Shown here: positions 1 to 6,984 of the stretch, piece after piece | Position numbering within the stretch: position 1 is the first letter of the stretch | Layout of the letters: every line of letters starts with the position of its first letter | Assembly: GCA_019247515.1 (NCBI GenBank) | Contig: JAFAOS010000491.1 | Span: forward strand, 1-33,257 | From: Chloroflexota bacterium | GTDB taxonomy: Bacteria > Chloroflexota > UBA6077 > CF-72 | Direction: 5' to 3' | Length of the DNA: 33,257 nucleotides | Notes under the pieces: generated by a model | Told to the model about the DNA's origin: nothing | Database searches by the model: none | Seen by the model: only the letters and a program-made list of their open reading frames with translations | Position numbers and translations under genes: made by a program

Positions 1-1
1 G

Positions 2-190
2 GCGGAGCTGAAGTTCCCACCCGATCCTCTGGCGGAAGACCCGCAGTACGTCCTGACGATCGTCGACTCCGAGCGCTTCGCCGAAGGCGTAGAAAAACTC
101 TTCCCCGAGGTGGACTGGGACGAGCCCGTGTCCGTCACCATGACCGATACGTTCCCGCCCCCGAAGAAGTCCAAGAAGAAAAAGAAGTAA
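2..190 (+). CDS. C-terminal fragment of an unrecognised protein
   Basis: An open frame enters from the left edge and ends at TAA 188-190, giving the last 62 residues of a protein. It is acidic in the middle (repeated Glu/Asp around a Phe-Pro-Glu-Val-Asp-Trp stretch). It ends in a basic tail in which ten of the last twelve residues run Pro-Lys-Lys-Ser-Lys then five lysines. Codon use matches the real genes nearby. I do not recognise the family. The lysine tail could contact nucleic acid or acidic lipid, but that is a guess. The rest of the gene is outside the window. Confidence 0.75.
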   Translation, partial: AELKFPPDPLAEDPQYVLTIVDSERFAEGVEKLFPEVDWDEPVSVTMTDTFPPPKKSKKKKK

Positions 191-197
191 CCACGAA

Positions 198-706
198 GCA
201 AGCTGGGAGATCAGGACTGCTCGGAACAAGTTTTTCATGCAGTCGCAAGCCTGCGGGTTCTCTCAACTCCCCAGGGCTACTCGCCCTGGACCCGCGCATC
301 GTGACGGCCCGTGGCTCGGTGGCTGACGATTTTCTTCACCGGGGCGCGACGCGTCGGTGAACCGCGGCCCGGCCACCTGGGCGACGGTCGTCGCGCTGGC
401 GCTGATCAACGTGGGACTTGCAACCGCCATCGTGGCCGCGCTGGGCACCGCCACGTTCGCGCCGATGTGGGTGGGCCTCGCCCTCGTGGTACTTGGTCTG
501 GTCGCGGGCGTCCTGGCCATCAGCCTGTGGCGCCACTACCTCCTGGAGCTCCGCGAGCATTGAGCGTCTCGTCCATCGCCGTCAGCCACCGAGCCACGGG
601 CCGTCACGATGCGCGGGTCCAGGGCGAGTAGCCCTGGGGAGCAAGCCCGCAGGCTTGCGACAACTAAAAAAACTTGTTCCGAGCAGTCCAGATCTCCCGA
701 GCTTGC
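198..706. repeat. Inverted-repeat-bounded element around a small gene
   Basis: Two long arms in inverted orientation enclose about 250 bp. The inner 62 nt are perfectly complementary by eye (267-328 against 580-641). Outward the match continues imperfectly to 198 and 706, so each arm is about 130 nt. Smaller palindromes are nested in the arms, for example CCAGGGC/GCCCTGG at about 271-289, and GCAAGCC/GGCTTGC at 641-658 in the right arm only. The outer arm ends are richer in A/T than the surroundings. I see no clear target-site duplication and no transposase. It could be a MITE-like element carrying a passenger gene, or two copies of a dispersed palindromic repeat landed either side of a resident gene. 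Confidence 0.85.
357..563 (+). CDS. Small two-helix membrane protein
   Basis: This frame encodes 68 residues from a GTG start. An in-frame TGA at 324-326 prevents a much longer version. Two hydrophobic segments are visible, about residues 8-31 and 36-58, joined by a short loop, and a basic/acidic tail follows (Trp-Arg-His ... Arg-Glu-His). This suggests a hairpin membrane protein with short ends. The third codon position is strongly G/C, as in the real genes here, which supports coding. The gene lies almost exactly in the loop between the long inverted repeats (arms end at 328 and restart at 580). No family or function is recognised. Confidence 0.6.
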   Translation: MNRGPATWATVVALALINVGLATAIVAALGTATFAPMWVGLALVVLGLVAGVLAISLWRHYLLELREH

Positions 707-734
707 GACAACTAAAAAGCTTGTTCAGAGCAGT
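653..734 (+). repeat. Two direct copies of a 35-nt unit
   Basis: Units at 653-687 and 701-734 share GCTTGCGACAACTAAAAA, then CTTGTTC and GAGCAGT, with only a few differences and a 48-nt period. The first unit belongs to the right arm of the 198-706 inverted repeat. The second lies outside it, directly before the start of the spermidine-synthase-like gene. The A-run makes this the most A/T-rich spot in the first kilobase. Confidence 0.75.
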
Positions 735-740
735 ACGTAC

Positions 741-2408
741 GTGTCTAGACCCGTCGCGTATCTCGTCGTCTTTGTGGCGAGCTGCTGCACGCTGATCCTG
801 GAGCTGGTGGCGGGCCGCATCCTGGCGCCGTTCATCGGCGTCTCGCTGTACACCTGGACGAGCATCATCGGCGTCGTGCTGGCCGGCATCTCGCTCGGCA
901 ACTATCTGGGCGGCCGGTTTGCGGATCGGTGGCCGCGGCGTCGCACACTGGGCATTCTGCTGGTCGCCGGCGGTCTGGCCAGCCTGGCCATTCTGCCGCT
1001 GATCAACATCGCCACGTCCATTCCGACCGGCCAGCTGGTCGACCCCAGCGACCGCCTGGGTGGTGTGCTACCGCTGGACCGCGCGGCGCTGCTCATCTTG
1101 CGCATCGTCACGATCACGACGCTGATCTTCTTCCCGCCGAGCCTGATCCTGGGCATGGTGTCGCCAGTGGTCATCAAGCTCACGCTGCGCGACCTGGCCT
1201 ACACGGGTGGCCTGGTGGGCAAGGTGTACGCGCTTTCGACGCTGGGCAGCATCGTCGGCACCTTTGCGACGGGCTTCGTCCTGGTCCAGCTGCTCGGGAC
1301 GCGCATGATCGTCGTCGGCGTCGGGATCGTCCTGCTGGTCATGGCGGCGCTCTTTGGCGACCTGATCCGCGTGGGGCGAGCGGCCGTCCCGCTCGCGGCG
1401 GGCGTGCTGCTGATCGGCCTGCTCGTGCCCGCCCGTAACGTCAAGGCGTACAACTGCCTCGACGACGGAGTGAATCTGGAATGCGTGCAGCGAGCGACCG
1501 GCGACGGCTGGGACCAGGCCACCCAGAGCGGCTGTCTGCACGAGACCGCGTACTACTGCATCCGCGTGACGTCCGACCCGTCGACGTCCGACCACCAGAC
1601 GGTCAAGGAGCTGATCCTCGACCACCTGGTGCACAGCTACAACTCACTCGAGGATCCGAACTACCTGCAGTATGGCTACATCAAGGTCTACGCGGAGATT
1701 GCCGACTACCTGGCGCAGCGCGTGCCGAACCAGGCACTGCGGGTCCTGTACATCGGGGGTGGCGGCTACACGCTCGCCCGCCACATCGAGGCGACCTACC
1801 CGAACGCCCGGCAGGAGATCATGGAGATCGATCCTGGCGTGACGCAGACCGTGTACGAGCAGCTGGGCGTGAACCCGTCGACGACCAACGTCACCACGTA
1901 CAACGTCGACGGCCGACTCATGGCCAGTCAGCTCGTCCAGGACAACGCCAATCAGTACGACCTGATCATTGGCGACGCCTTCAACGACCTGTCGATTCCC
2001 TATCACCTGACGACGCGCGAGTTCGACCAGGAGCTCCAGCGGCTGTTGAAGCCCGATGGGTTTTATCTGGCGCTGGTGATCGACAAGATGGTCGGCGGCA
2101 AGTTCATACCCGCGTACACGGATACCGTGCTGCAGGTGTGGCCGGCGGTCCAGGTGCTGGCCGACGGCGACACGTGGTCGAGTCCGGCGCCGAGCACCTA
2201 CGTGGTGGCGGCGGGCGACGTCGCCGTGGACCCCTCGCGGCTCGCCAACGTCCGCGGCCAGGGCGTGGACGGCTCGATCGCGACGCGCATCATGCCCGGC
2301 GATCAGATGCGCAACTGGCTGGACAACGCGCACGCGCCCGTCCTGACCGACGACTACGCCCCCGTCGACAACCTGATCGCCCCGATTTTCGCCGAGCGCG
2401 GCTTCTGA
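741..2408 (+). CDS. Membrane protein fused to spermidine-synthase-like domain
   Basis: The protein has 555 residues from GTG 741. The frame is open further upstream to an ATG at 609, but that part translates repeat sequence, so 741 is preferred because the hydrophobic N-terminus begins right after it. Residues 1 to about 235 contain roughly seven membrane helices, with a Leu-Glu-Leu-Val-Ala-Gly-Arg-Ile-Leu-Ala-Pro segment in helix 1 that is typical of these fused proteins. A linker of about 100 residues with four cysteines follows. The C-terminal Rossmann domain shows the Ile-Gly-Gly-Gly-Gly-Tyr-Thr loop, the acidic Met-Glu-Ile-Asp pair and Gly-Asp-Ala-Phe-Asn-Asp, as in the PF01564 spermidine synthase family. 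Members of this fused class often lack proven polyamine activity, so the substrate is unknown. trmI follows 8 nt downstream, probably in one transcript. Confidence 0.85.
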   Translation: MSRPVAYLVVFVASCCTLILELVAGRILAPFIGVSLYTWTSIIGVVLAGISLGNYLGGRFADRWPRRRTLGILLVAGGLASLAILPLINIATSIPTGQLVDPSDRLGGVLPLDRAALLILRIVTITTLIFFPPSLILGMVSPVVIKLTLRDLAYTGGLVGKVYALSTLGSIVGTFATGFVLVQLLGTRMIVVGVGIVLLVMAALFGDLIRVGRAAVPLAAGVLLIGLLVPARNVKAYNCLDDGVNLECVQRATGDGWDQATQSGCLHETAYYCIRVTSDPSTSDHQTVKELILDHLVHSYNSLEDPNYLQYGYIKVYAEIADYLAQRVPNQALRVLYIGGGGYTLARHIEATYPNARQEIMEIDPGVTQTVYEQLGVNPSTTNVTTYNVDGRLMASQLVQDNANQYDLIIGDAFNDLSIPYHLTTREFDQELQRLLKPDGFYLALVIDKMVGGKFIPAYTDTVLQVWPAVQVLADGDTWSSPAPSTYVVAAGDVAVDPSRLANVRGQGVDGSIATRIMPGDQMRNWLDNAHAPVLTDDYAPVDNLIAPIFAERGF

Positions 2409-2416
2409 GCCGTCGC

Positions 2417-3214
2417 GTGCAGGCGGGCGGCGCCGCGCGTTTTGTCCCCGGCGAGATGGCCCTCGTCCTCGATCCGACGGGCAAGCGGTACCTGATCTGT
2501 CTCGCGGACCAGGACACGCTGCACCATCACCTGGGCACCGTCCAGCACGCGGACATCATCGGCCAGCTCGACGGAGCGCGCGTCCGATCGAGCCAGGGCC
2601 GCGTCTTCACCGTGGTCAGGCCGCGCCTGATCGACGCCATCCTGGAGATGCCGCGCAAGAGCGGCATCGTCTATCCCAAAGACGCCGCTCACCTGCTGGC
2701 CTGGGCGGACGTCGCCCCTGGCCAGCGCGTCCTGGAGTCGGGCGTCGGTTCCGGCGCGCTTACGCTCGCCCTGCTGAGGGCGGTCGGCGAGCGCGGCCAG
2801 GTCATCGGTTACGAGGTCCGCTCAGATTTTCTGGAGCTCGCCTTGAGCAACGTCCACGCCCAAGCGAACCCGCGGCCGACGAACCTCTTGCTCCGCGAAC
2901 ACGACATCTACACCGGCATCCCCGACCAGGATTTCGACCGCGTCGTGCTCGACCTGCCCGAGCCCTGGCGGGTTGTGCCTCACGTGCGGGCAGCGCTGAA
3001 GCCGGGTGGCTGGCTGGCCGCCTACACGCCGTCGATCGTCCAGGCCGGTCACTTGGTCGAAACGGTGCGCGCAACGGGTCGTTTTGTGCAGATCGAAACG
3101 AACGAGGTCCTGCTACGCGGCTGGCACATTCAGGGTCAGGCGGTGCGTCCCGAGCACGAGATGGTCGGCCACACGGGCTTCGTAAACGTGGCCCGCCTGG
3201 TCGGCGAGTTGTAA
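2417..3214 (+). CDS. trmI: tRNA (adenine-N1)-methyltransferase TrmI
   Basis: This 265-residue SAM-dependent enzyme methylates adenine 58 in the tRNA T-loop. The N-terminal beta domain (about 1-75) shows the family pattern Phe-x-x-Gly-Glu ... Leu-Asp-x-x-Gly-Lys-Arg-Tyr. The catalytic domain has the glycine-rich SAM loop Glu-Ser-Gly-Val-Gly-Ser-Gly (about 107-113), the acidic Gly-Tyr-Glu strand end and Asp-Leu-Pro-Glu-Pro-Trp (179-184), the signature of bacterial and archaeal TrmI. GTG 2417 is chosen because it keeps the conserved N-terminal strand; ATG 2456 would remove it. The frame also runs open upstream through the preceding gene, but that is a shadow. The gene lies 8 nt after its neighbour and upstream of secE. 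Confidence 0.92.
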   Translation: MQAGGAARFVPGEMALVLDPTGKRYLICLADQDTLHHHLGTVQHADIIGQLDGARVRSSQGRVFTVVRPRLIDAILEMPRKSGIVYPKDAAHLLAWADVAPGQRVLESGVGSGALTLALLRAVGERGQVIGYEVRSDFLELALSNVHAQANPRPTNLLLREHDIYTGIPDQDFDRVVLDLPEPWRVVPHVRAALKPGGWLAAYTPSIVQAGHLVETVRATGRFVQIETNEVLLRGWHIQGQAVRPEHEMVGHTGFVNVARLVGEL

Positions 3215-3277
3215 GGTGCGGGCTGCCCTGTGGGTGACCATCGCCAGTAACCTGGCGGTCGCGCCCCCGCCGCGTGA

Positions 3278-3283
3278 TAGAAT
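3278..3283 (+). promoter_or_regulatory. Candidate -10 box for secE-nusG-rpl operon
   Basis: TAGAAT lies in the gap between trmI and secE, 67 nt before the preferred secE start. No convincing -35 hexamer is seen 17 nt upstream. The downstream leader contains a possible small stem (TCCG with CGGA around 3309-3330). The call rests on one short motif in the right place. Confidence 0.3.
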
Positions 3284-3350
3284 CCGCGACACGCCGGGCG
3301 CCGCTGTGTCCGATGTCGCACGTCCCGGACGCAGTGAAAGGATGCCCGCC

Positions 3351-3734
3351 GTGGCCCAGTCCAGGAGCACACAATCCAATAGGGCTCGTACTGGGTCCGA
3401 TCGCCAGCAGGCGCGCCGCGGGACGGCGGTCGGCGCTGGCAGTGGCGGCCGCGCACGCGGTTCGGCAACGACGACGAGCGCCCCAGCCTCGCGGCCGATG
3501 CCGCTGGCGGGCGCCGGTGGGCGCCGCGGGCGGGGCAATCCGCTCGACTTTGTCCGCGATGTGCGCTCCGAGCTTCGAAAGGTCGCCTGGCCGAGTCAAC
3601 GCGAGACGATCAATCTGACCGCCGTGGTCCTGGCATTTTCCATTGCGGTTGGCTTGTTCCTTGGCGGAATTGACTTCGTGTTCCAGGAACTGTTTCGGTG
3701 GTTGCTCGGGCTGCAAGGCGGCGGAGGTCTCTAG
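3351..3734 (+). CDS. secE: Preprotein translocase subunit SecE
   Basis: SecE is the small membrane subunit of the SecYEG channel. The product is 127 residues from GTG 3351, which has AAAGGA eight bases upstream; ATG 3342 is the alternative. The first 60 or so residues are low-complexity and rich in Arg, Gly, Ser and Ala. The conserved SecE core follows: a Phe-Val-Arg-Asp-Val-Arg-x-Glu-Leu-Arg-Lys-Val-Ala-Trp-Pro-Ser amphipathic helix at about 74-90, then one membrane helix at about 97-118. The core is at the C-terminus as in other single-helix SecE proteins; the basic N-terminal extension is longer than usual. nusG begins 8 nt later, the classical secE-nusG arrangement. rpmG and tRNA-Trp, often found just upstream in other bacteria, are not here. 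Confidence 0.93.
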   Translation: MAQSRSTQSNRARTGSDRQQARRGTAVGAGSGGRARGSATTTSAPASRPMPLAGAGGRRGRGNPLDFVRDVRSELRKVAWPSQRETINLTAVVLAFSIAVGLFLGGIDFVFQELFRWLLGLQGGGGL

Positions 3735-3742
3735 GAGCACCA

Positions 3743-4318
3743 GTGGTCGATCAAATGAGCGTGACCGACAGCAGCAACGGCGCTGCCGGTGAAGAACACA
3801 AGTGGTATGTCATCCACACGTATTCGGGCTACGAGAACAAGGTGAAGACCAATCTCGAGCACCGCATCGAGTCGATGGGCGTCCAGGACAAGATTTTCCA
3901 GGTCGTCATCCCGACCGAGGAAGAGATCGAGATCAAGGATGGCCAGCGGCGGACCGTTCAGAAGAAGGTCTACCCGGGCTATGTCATGGTCGAAATGGCC
4001 ATGGACGACGACGCCTGGTACGTCGTACGCAACACGCCCGGGGTCACGGGCTTCGTCGGCACCACCACGCGGCCGTCCCCGCTGCAGGACGACGAGGTCA
4101 AGAAGATCCTCAAGAAGATCGGCCAGGAGCCGCCCAAGGTCAAAGTCAGCTTCACCAAGGGCGAGCGCGTCAAAGTGGTCGACGGCCCGTTCACCGACTT
4201 CATCGGCGTGGTCGACGACATCAACCCCGAAAAGGGCAAAGTCCGCGTGCTGGTGTCGTTCTTCGGTCGTGAAACTCCGGTCGAGCTCGACTTCCTGCAG
4301 GTCCAGCGGATCGTTTAG
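3743..4318 (+). CDS. nusG: Transcription termination/antitermination factor NusG
   Basis: NusG binds RNA polymerase and couples it to Rho or to the ribosome. The product is 191 residues from GTG 3743, which sits five bases after a GGAG ribosome site; ATG 3755 is a possible later start. The NGN domain opens with [12 protein letters not shown] and includes Pro-Gly-Tyr-Val-Met-Val-Glu and the Thr-Pro-Gly-Val-Thr-Gly-Phe-Val-Gly block. The KOW domain begins near [12 protein letters not shown]. Length and domains are normal. The stop codon overlaps the rplK start by one base (TAGTG), which implies translational coupling. Confidence 0.97.
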   Translation: MVDQMSVTDSSNGAAGEEHKWYVIHTYSGYENKVKTNLEHRIESMGVQDKIFQVVIPTEEEIEIKDGQRRTVQKKVYPGYVMVEMAMDDDAWYVVRNTPGVTGFVGTTTRPSPLQDDEVKKILKKIGQEPPKVKVSFTKGERVKVVDGPFTDFIGVVDDINPEKGKVRVLVSFFGRETPVELDFLQVQRIV

Positions 4319-4743
4319 TGGCCAAAAAGGTCCGAGCCGTGCTCACCCTCCAGTTGCCCGCGGGTAAGGCGACGCCTGCCCCGCCCGTCGGCCCGGCGCT
4401 GGGCCAGCACGGCATCAATATGATGGCGTTCCTCAAGGAGTACAACGAGCGCACCGCCGGGCAGTCGGGGATGATCATTCCGGCCCTGATCACGATCTTT
4501 GAGGATCGTTCGTTCGGCTTCGTCACCAAGACGCCGCCCGCGGCCGACCTGATCAAGAAGGCAGCCAACATCGAAAAGGGCAGCGGCAACGCGGGGCGGG
4601 TTACGGCCGGGACGATTCAGCGGGCCAAAGTCCGCGAGATCGCCGAGATCAAGATGAAGGATTTGAACGCCAACGACATCGAAGCCGCGATGCGCATGAT
4701 CGAAGGCGCGGCGCGGAGCATGGGCGTGGCGGTGCAGGAATAA
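4318..4743 (+). CDS. rplK: 50S ribosomal protein L11
   Basis: L11 forms the base of the L7/L12 stalk and the GTPase-associated centre on 23S rRNA. The product is 141 residues, the standard length. It starts at GTG 4318, whose first base is the last base of the nusG stop. The N-terminal domain has the proline-rich [15 protein letters not shown] signature. The C-terminal RNA-binding domain contains Lys-Thr-Pro-Pro-Ala and ends with the Gly-Ala-Ala-Arg-Ser-Met-Gly helix. rplA follows after 2 nt. Confidence 0.98.
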   Translation: MAKKVRAVLTLQLPAGKATPAPPVGPALGQHGINMMAFLKEYNERTAGQSGMIIPALITIFEDRSFGFVTKTPPAADLIKKAANIEKGSGNAGRVTAGTIQRAKVREIAEIKMKDLNANDIEAAMRMIEGAARSMGVAVQE

Positions 4744-4745
4744 CG

Positions 4746-5459
4746 ATGCCGAAACGCGGAAAAAACTATCGGGCCGCCGCCGAAAAGATCGACTCGAGCA
4801 AGCAGTACACGCCTGACGATGGCGTCAAGCTGCTCAAAGAGACGTCGTTCACGAAGTTCGACAGCTCCGTGGAGCTCCACATCCGCACGGGTCTGGACCC
4901 CAAGCACGCCGACCAGCAGGTGCGCGGCTCCGCCGTCCTGCCTGCCGGCACCGGTCGCACCCAGCGCGTCGTGGCCTTTGCCCAGGGCGATAAGGCGCGG
5001 GAAGCGGAGGCGGCTGGCGCGGACGTGGTTGGCGCCGAAGAGCTGGTCATCCGCATCCAGGGCGGCTGGACGGATTTCGACGTCGCCGTTGCCACTCCAG
5101 ACATGATGGGCATGGTCGGTCGGCTGGGTCGGGTGCTCGGCCCGCGCGGGCTGATGCCGAACCCGCGCTCGGGGACGGTCACGCCGGACATCGGCCGCGC
5201 GATCCGCGAGATCAAGGGTGGCCGCGTCGAGTTCCGCGTCGATCGCACGGGCGTGATCCACGCGCCCGTGGGTAAGGTCAGCTTCGACGAGGAGAAGATC
5301 GTGCAGAACATCGGCGCGCTGGTAGATGCCGTGGTGCGCGCCAAGCCGACGGGCGCCAAGGGCACGTACCTGAAGACGTTCAACATCGCCTCGACGATGG
5401 GCCCGTCGATCGAGTTGGACCAGGCCGAGACGTTGGCGCTGGCCAGCAGCGAAGCGTAA
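4746..5459 (+). CDS. rplA: 50S ribosomal protein L1
   Basis: L1 builds the mobile L1 stalk near the ribosomal E site and is a translational repressor of rplK-rplA in many bacteria. The product is 237 residues, close to the family length. Visible landmarks are the N-terminal Lys-Arg-Gly-Lys-Asn-Tyr, the Gly-Arg-Leu-Gly-Arg-Val-Leu-Gly-Pro-Arg-Gly-Leu-Met-Pro-Asn-Pro core signature (near 124-140) and Gly-Thr-Val-Thr. It starts two bases after rplK, with AGGAA overlapping the end of rplK at a five-base spacing. A leader RNA and terminator follow, so rplA may end one transcriptional segment. Confidence 0.98.
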   Translation: MPKRGKNYRAAAEKIDSSKQYTPDDGVKLLKETSFTKFDSSVELHIRTGLDPKHADQQVRGSAVLPAGTGRTQRVVAFAQGDKAREAEAAGADVVGAEELVIRIQGGWTDFDVAVATPDMMGMVGRLGRVLGPRGLMPNPRSGTVTPDIGRAIREIKGGRVEFRVDRTGVIHAPVGKVSFDEEKIVQNIGALVDAVVRAKPTGAKGTYLKTFNIASTMGPSIELDQAETLALASSEA

Positions 5460-5480
5460 ACTTCAGCCAACTTCATAGCC

Positions 5481-5540
5481 GAAGACCGCCGGTGCCCGCG
5501 AGGGCGTAACGACCAGACGTCAACCTGCCGAGGCGACTCC
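5481..5540 (+). promoter_or_regulatory. Ribosomal protein L10 leader RNA
   Basis: Between rplA and rplJ the sequence shows the conserved parts of the L10 leader: GACCGCCGGTG, a short GCCC/GGGC hairpin (5494-5505), a TAA bulge, then CCTGCCGAGGCG. This matches the pattern known from other bacteria, where the L10-L12 complex binds a kink-turn in its own mRNA and lowers expression of rplJ-rplL. The position directly ahead of rplJ fits. Boundaries are approximate because I could not run a covariance model. Confidence 0.75.
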
Positions 5541-5564
5541 CGTCCAGCGCACGCGTGCGCGAAT

Positions 5565-5597
5565 GACCTCCGTCCCCTCGACCGACGGAGGTCTTTT
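5565..5597 (+). terminator. Intrinsic terminator/attenuator after the L10 leader
   Basis: A perfect 10-bp stem, GACCTCCGTC (5565-5574) with GACGGAGGTC (5584-5593), has a 9-nt loop and is followed by TTTTATT. It stands after the L10 leader and about 110 nt before rplJ, so it probably acts as the attenuator of leader-mediated control. It would also separate rplKA from rplJL transcripts. Confidence 0.8.
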
Positions 5598-5633
5598 ATT
5601 GCCAATCGCGTCAGCCCCCAATCAAAAAATACT

Positions 5634-5680
5634 CCCCCTCCCTCTCTGAGATAGAGAGGGAGGGGGCTGGGGGTAGGTGA
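5634..5680 (+). repeat. Dispersed palindromic repeat, copy 1
   Basis: CCCCCTCCCTCTCT (5634-5647) pairs perfectly with AGAGAGGGAGGGGG (5653-5666) around a 5-nt loop, and is followed by CTGGGGGTAGGTGAG. The tail resembles the other copies at 13903-14020, 17121-17197 and 18931-18969. CAGCCCCC at 5612-5619 could alternatively pair with 5662-5669. The element sits in the rplJ leader, downstream of the attenuator. Confidence 0.8.
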
Positions 5681-5704
5681 GTCGACCCCGAAAGGATCAA
5701 GCCT

Positions 5705-6658
5705 ATGGCCAAAAGCCGCGTACGAGCCAGAGCCGAAAAGGACGAAGAAGTCGATTCTCTGGTCGAAAAGCTCGTCGGCGCCGAGATCGCCGTGCTGACC
5801 GAGTACCGTGGTCTGAGCGTCAGCGACCTGCAGGACCTGCGCGGCCGCCTGCGGCCCATCGGGGTCGAATACGTCGTCGCCAAGAACACCATGGCGCGCT
5901 TCGCCGCGGAGCGCACCGGGCGCGTCGGTATCGTCGCGGACCTGGTCGGTCCGACCGCGTTCGCGTTCGGCAGCGACCCGGTGGCGACGGCCAAAGCGCT
6001 GCAGGACTTCACGCGCGTCAATCGCGCGTTCCTGCTCAAGTCCGCGTTGCTGGGCGACCGACGTCTGGACACCAGGGAAGTCGAGCAACTGGCGGCGCTG
6101 CCGTCGCCCGAGCAGTTGCGCGGGCGGGTCTTCGGCATGATCGTGAGCCCGCTGCAGAGCACAGTGAGCGTCTTGTCCGCGCCACTGGCAGGCCTGGCAC
6201 GCCTGCTGGCGGCGCGCCGTGAACAGATTGAAGAGGGTGGCGGCGAGGCCGCCTCAGGAGAGGTAAACATGGCAACTGTTGATGAGCTGGTTCAAAACCT
6301 GGGTGAGCTGAAGGTCCTGGATCTGGCCAACCTGGTCAAGCGACTGGAGGAAGAGTGGGGCGTGTCCGCCGCGGCAGTGGCGGCGCCGGTCGCGGCTGGC
6401 GGCGGCGCCAGCGACGGCGCGGTCGCAGCGGCGCCCGTCGAGGCGCAGACCGAGTTCGACGTGGTGCTGAAAGATTTCGGCGCCAAGAAGATCGAGGTCA
6501 TCAAGGTCGTGCGCGAACTGACGAACCTGGGCCTCAAGGAAGCCAAGGACCTGGTGGAAGCCGCCCCCAAGTCGGTCCTGGAAGGTGTGGCCAAAGACGC
6601 CGCCGACGCCGCCGCGGGCAAACTCCGCGACGCGGGAGCGACCGTAGACGTAACGTAA
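5705..6658 (+). CDS. rplJ: Ribosomal protein L10 fused in frame to L7/L12
   Basis: One open frame of 317 residues encodes two stalk proteins that are normally separate. Residues 1 to about 180 are a complete L10: N-terminal rRNA-binding domain with Leu-Thr-Glu-Tyr-Arg-Gly-Leu-Ser-Val and Val-Lys/Ala-Lys-Asn-Thr, then the C-terminal helix that anchors L12 dimers, ending Ala-Arg-Arg-Glu-Gln-Ile-Glu-Glu. Residue 189 is the Met that begins a full-length L7/L12. AAAGGA lies eight bases before ATG 5705. A TAA at 6264-6266, just before the internal ATG, is one base out of frame; in an ordinary arrangement it would have ended rplJ. So this is either a true fusion or a one-base change or error near the end of rplJ. 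The L10 leader upstream indicates feedback control. rpoB, which commonly follows, is absent. Confidence 0.9.
   Translation: MAKSRVRARAEKDEEVDSLVEKLVGAEIAVLTEYRGLSVSDLQDLRGRLRPIGVEYVVAKNTMARFAAERTGRVGIVADLVGPTAFAFGSDPVATAKALQDFTRVNRAFLLKSALLGDRRLDTREVEQLAALPSPEQLRGRVFGMIVSPLQSTVSVLSAPLAGLARLLAARREQIEEGGGEAASGEVNMATVDELVQNLGELKVLDLANLVKRLEEEWGVSAAAVAAPVAAGGGASDGAVAAAPVEAQTEFDVVLKDFGAKKIEVIKVVRELTNLGLKEAKDLVEAAPKSVLEGVAKDAADAAAGKLRDAGATVDVT
6269..6658 (+). CDS. rplL: Ribosomal protein L7/L12 from an internal start
   Basis: ATG 6269 begins a standard 129-residue L7/L12. It has an N-terminal dimerisation helix pair (Leu-Val-Gln-Asn-Leu ... Leu-Val-Lys-Arg-Leu-Glu-Glu-Glu), an Ala/Gly-rich hinge, and the C-terminal domain ([12 protein letters not shown] ... 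[10 protein letters not shown]). A strong ribosome site, AGGAGAGG at 6256-6263, precedes it at good spacing, so free L12 is very probably made. That matters because each ribosome carries several L12 copies per L10. It shares its frame with the upstream L10 part. The protein would bind L10 and recruit translational GTPases. Confidence 0.9.
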   Translation: MATVDELVQNLGELKVLDLANLVKRLEEEWGVSAAAVAAPVAAGGGASDGAVAAAPVEAQTEFDVVLKDFGAKKIEVIKVVRELTNLGLKEAKDLVEAAPKSVLEGVAKDAADAAAGKLRDAGATVDVT

Positions 6659-6733
6659 AGGTTTACCCAGGAGGGTCCCCTTGCCCAGAGTGTCTGTTGA
6701 CCTTCGAACAGTTTCATCTCCGGGTCATCATCC

Positions 6734-6984
6734 ATGGACCCTCTGGGGATAGCGGGTCTCGCCACCTGGGTCCCCAGGGGGAGAACCCATCTCGCCACCT
6801 GGGTCCCCTCTGGGGAGAACCCGTCTCCACCTGGGTCCCCTCTGGGGAGAACCCGTCTCTCCACCTGGGTCCCTCTGGGGAGAACCCATCTCGCCACCTG
6901 GGTCCCCTCTGGGGAGAACCCGTCTCTCCACCTGGGTCCCCAGGGGGAGAACCCGTCTCTCCACCTGGGTCCCCTCTGGGGAAA
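6734..6984. repeat. Tandem array of 32-34 bp hairpin units
   Basis: Six full units begin at 6762, 6795, 6827, 6861, 6894 and 6928. A truncated seventh spans 6961-6984 and a degenerate one lies at 6734-6761. Each begins CCACCTGGGTCCC, then CTCTGGGGAGAACCC (or CAGGGGGAGAACCC), then a spacer of CATCTCG or CGTCTCT. Within a unit, GGGT pairs with ACCC and CCCC with GGGG, so every unit can fold on either strand. The array fills the 327-bp gap between the convergent rplJL and tyrA genes and abuts the tyrA stop. It may act as a two-way terminator or be a self-propagating satellite. All frames through it are low-complexity and I reject them as genes. Confidence 0.9.

Noticed and set aside
4766..6088. 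440-residue minus-strand frame across rplA and rplJ
   Set aside because: It is antisense to conserved ribosomal protein genes and to the leader and terminator; it is a GC-rich shadow frame.
6734..6984. Possible CRISPR array
   Set aside because: Units are directly adjacent with 7-nt, only two-variant spacers rather than unique spacers of 25-40 bp. Each unit is internally palindromic and no cas genes are near.
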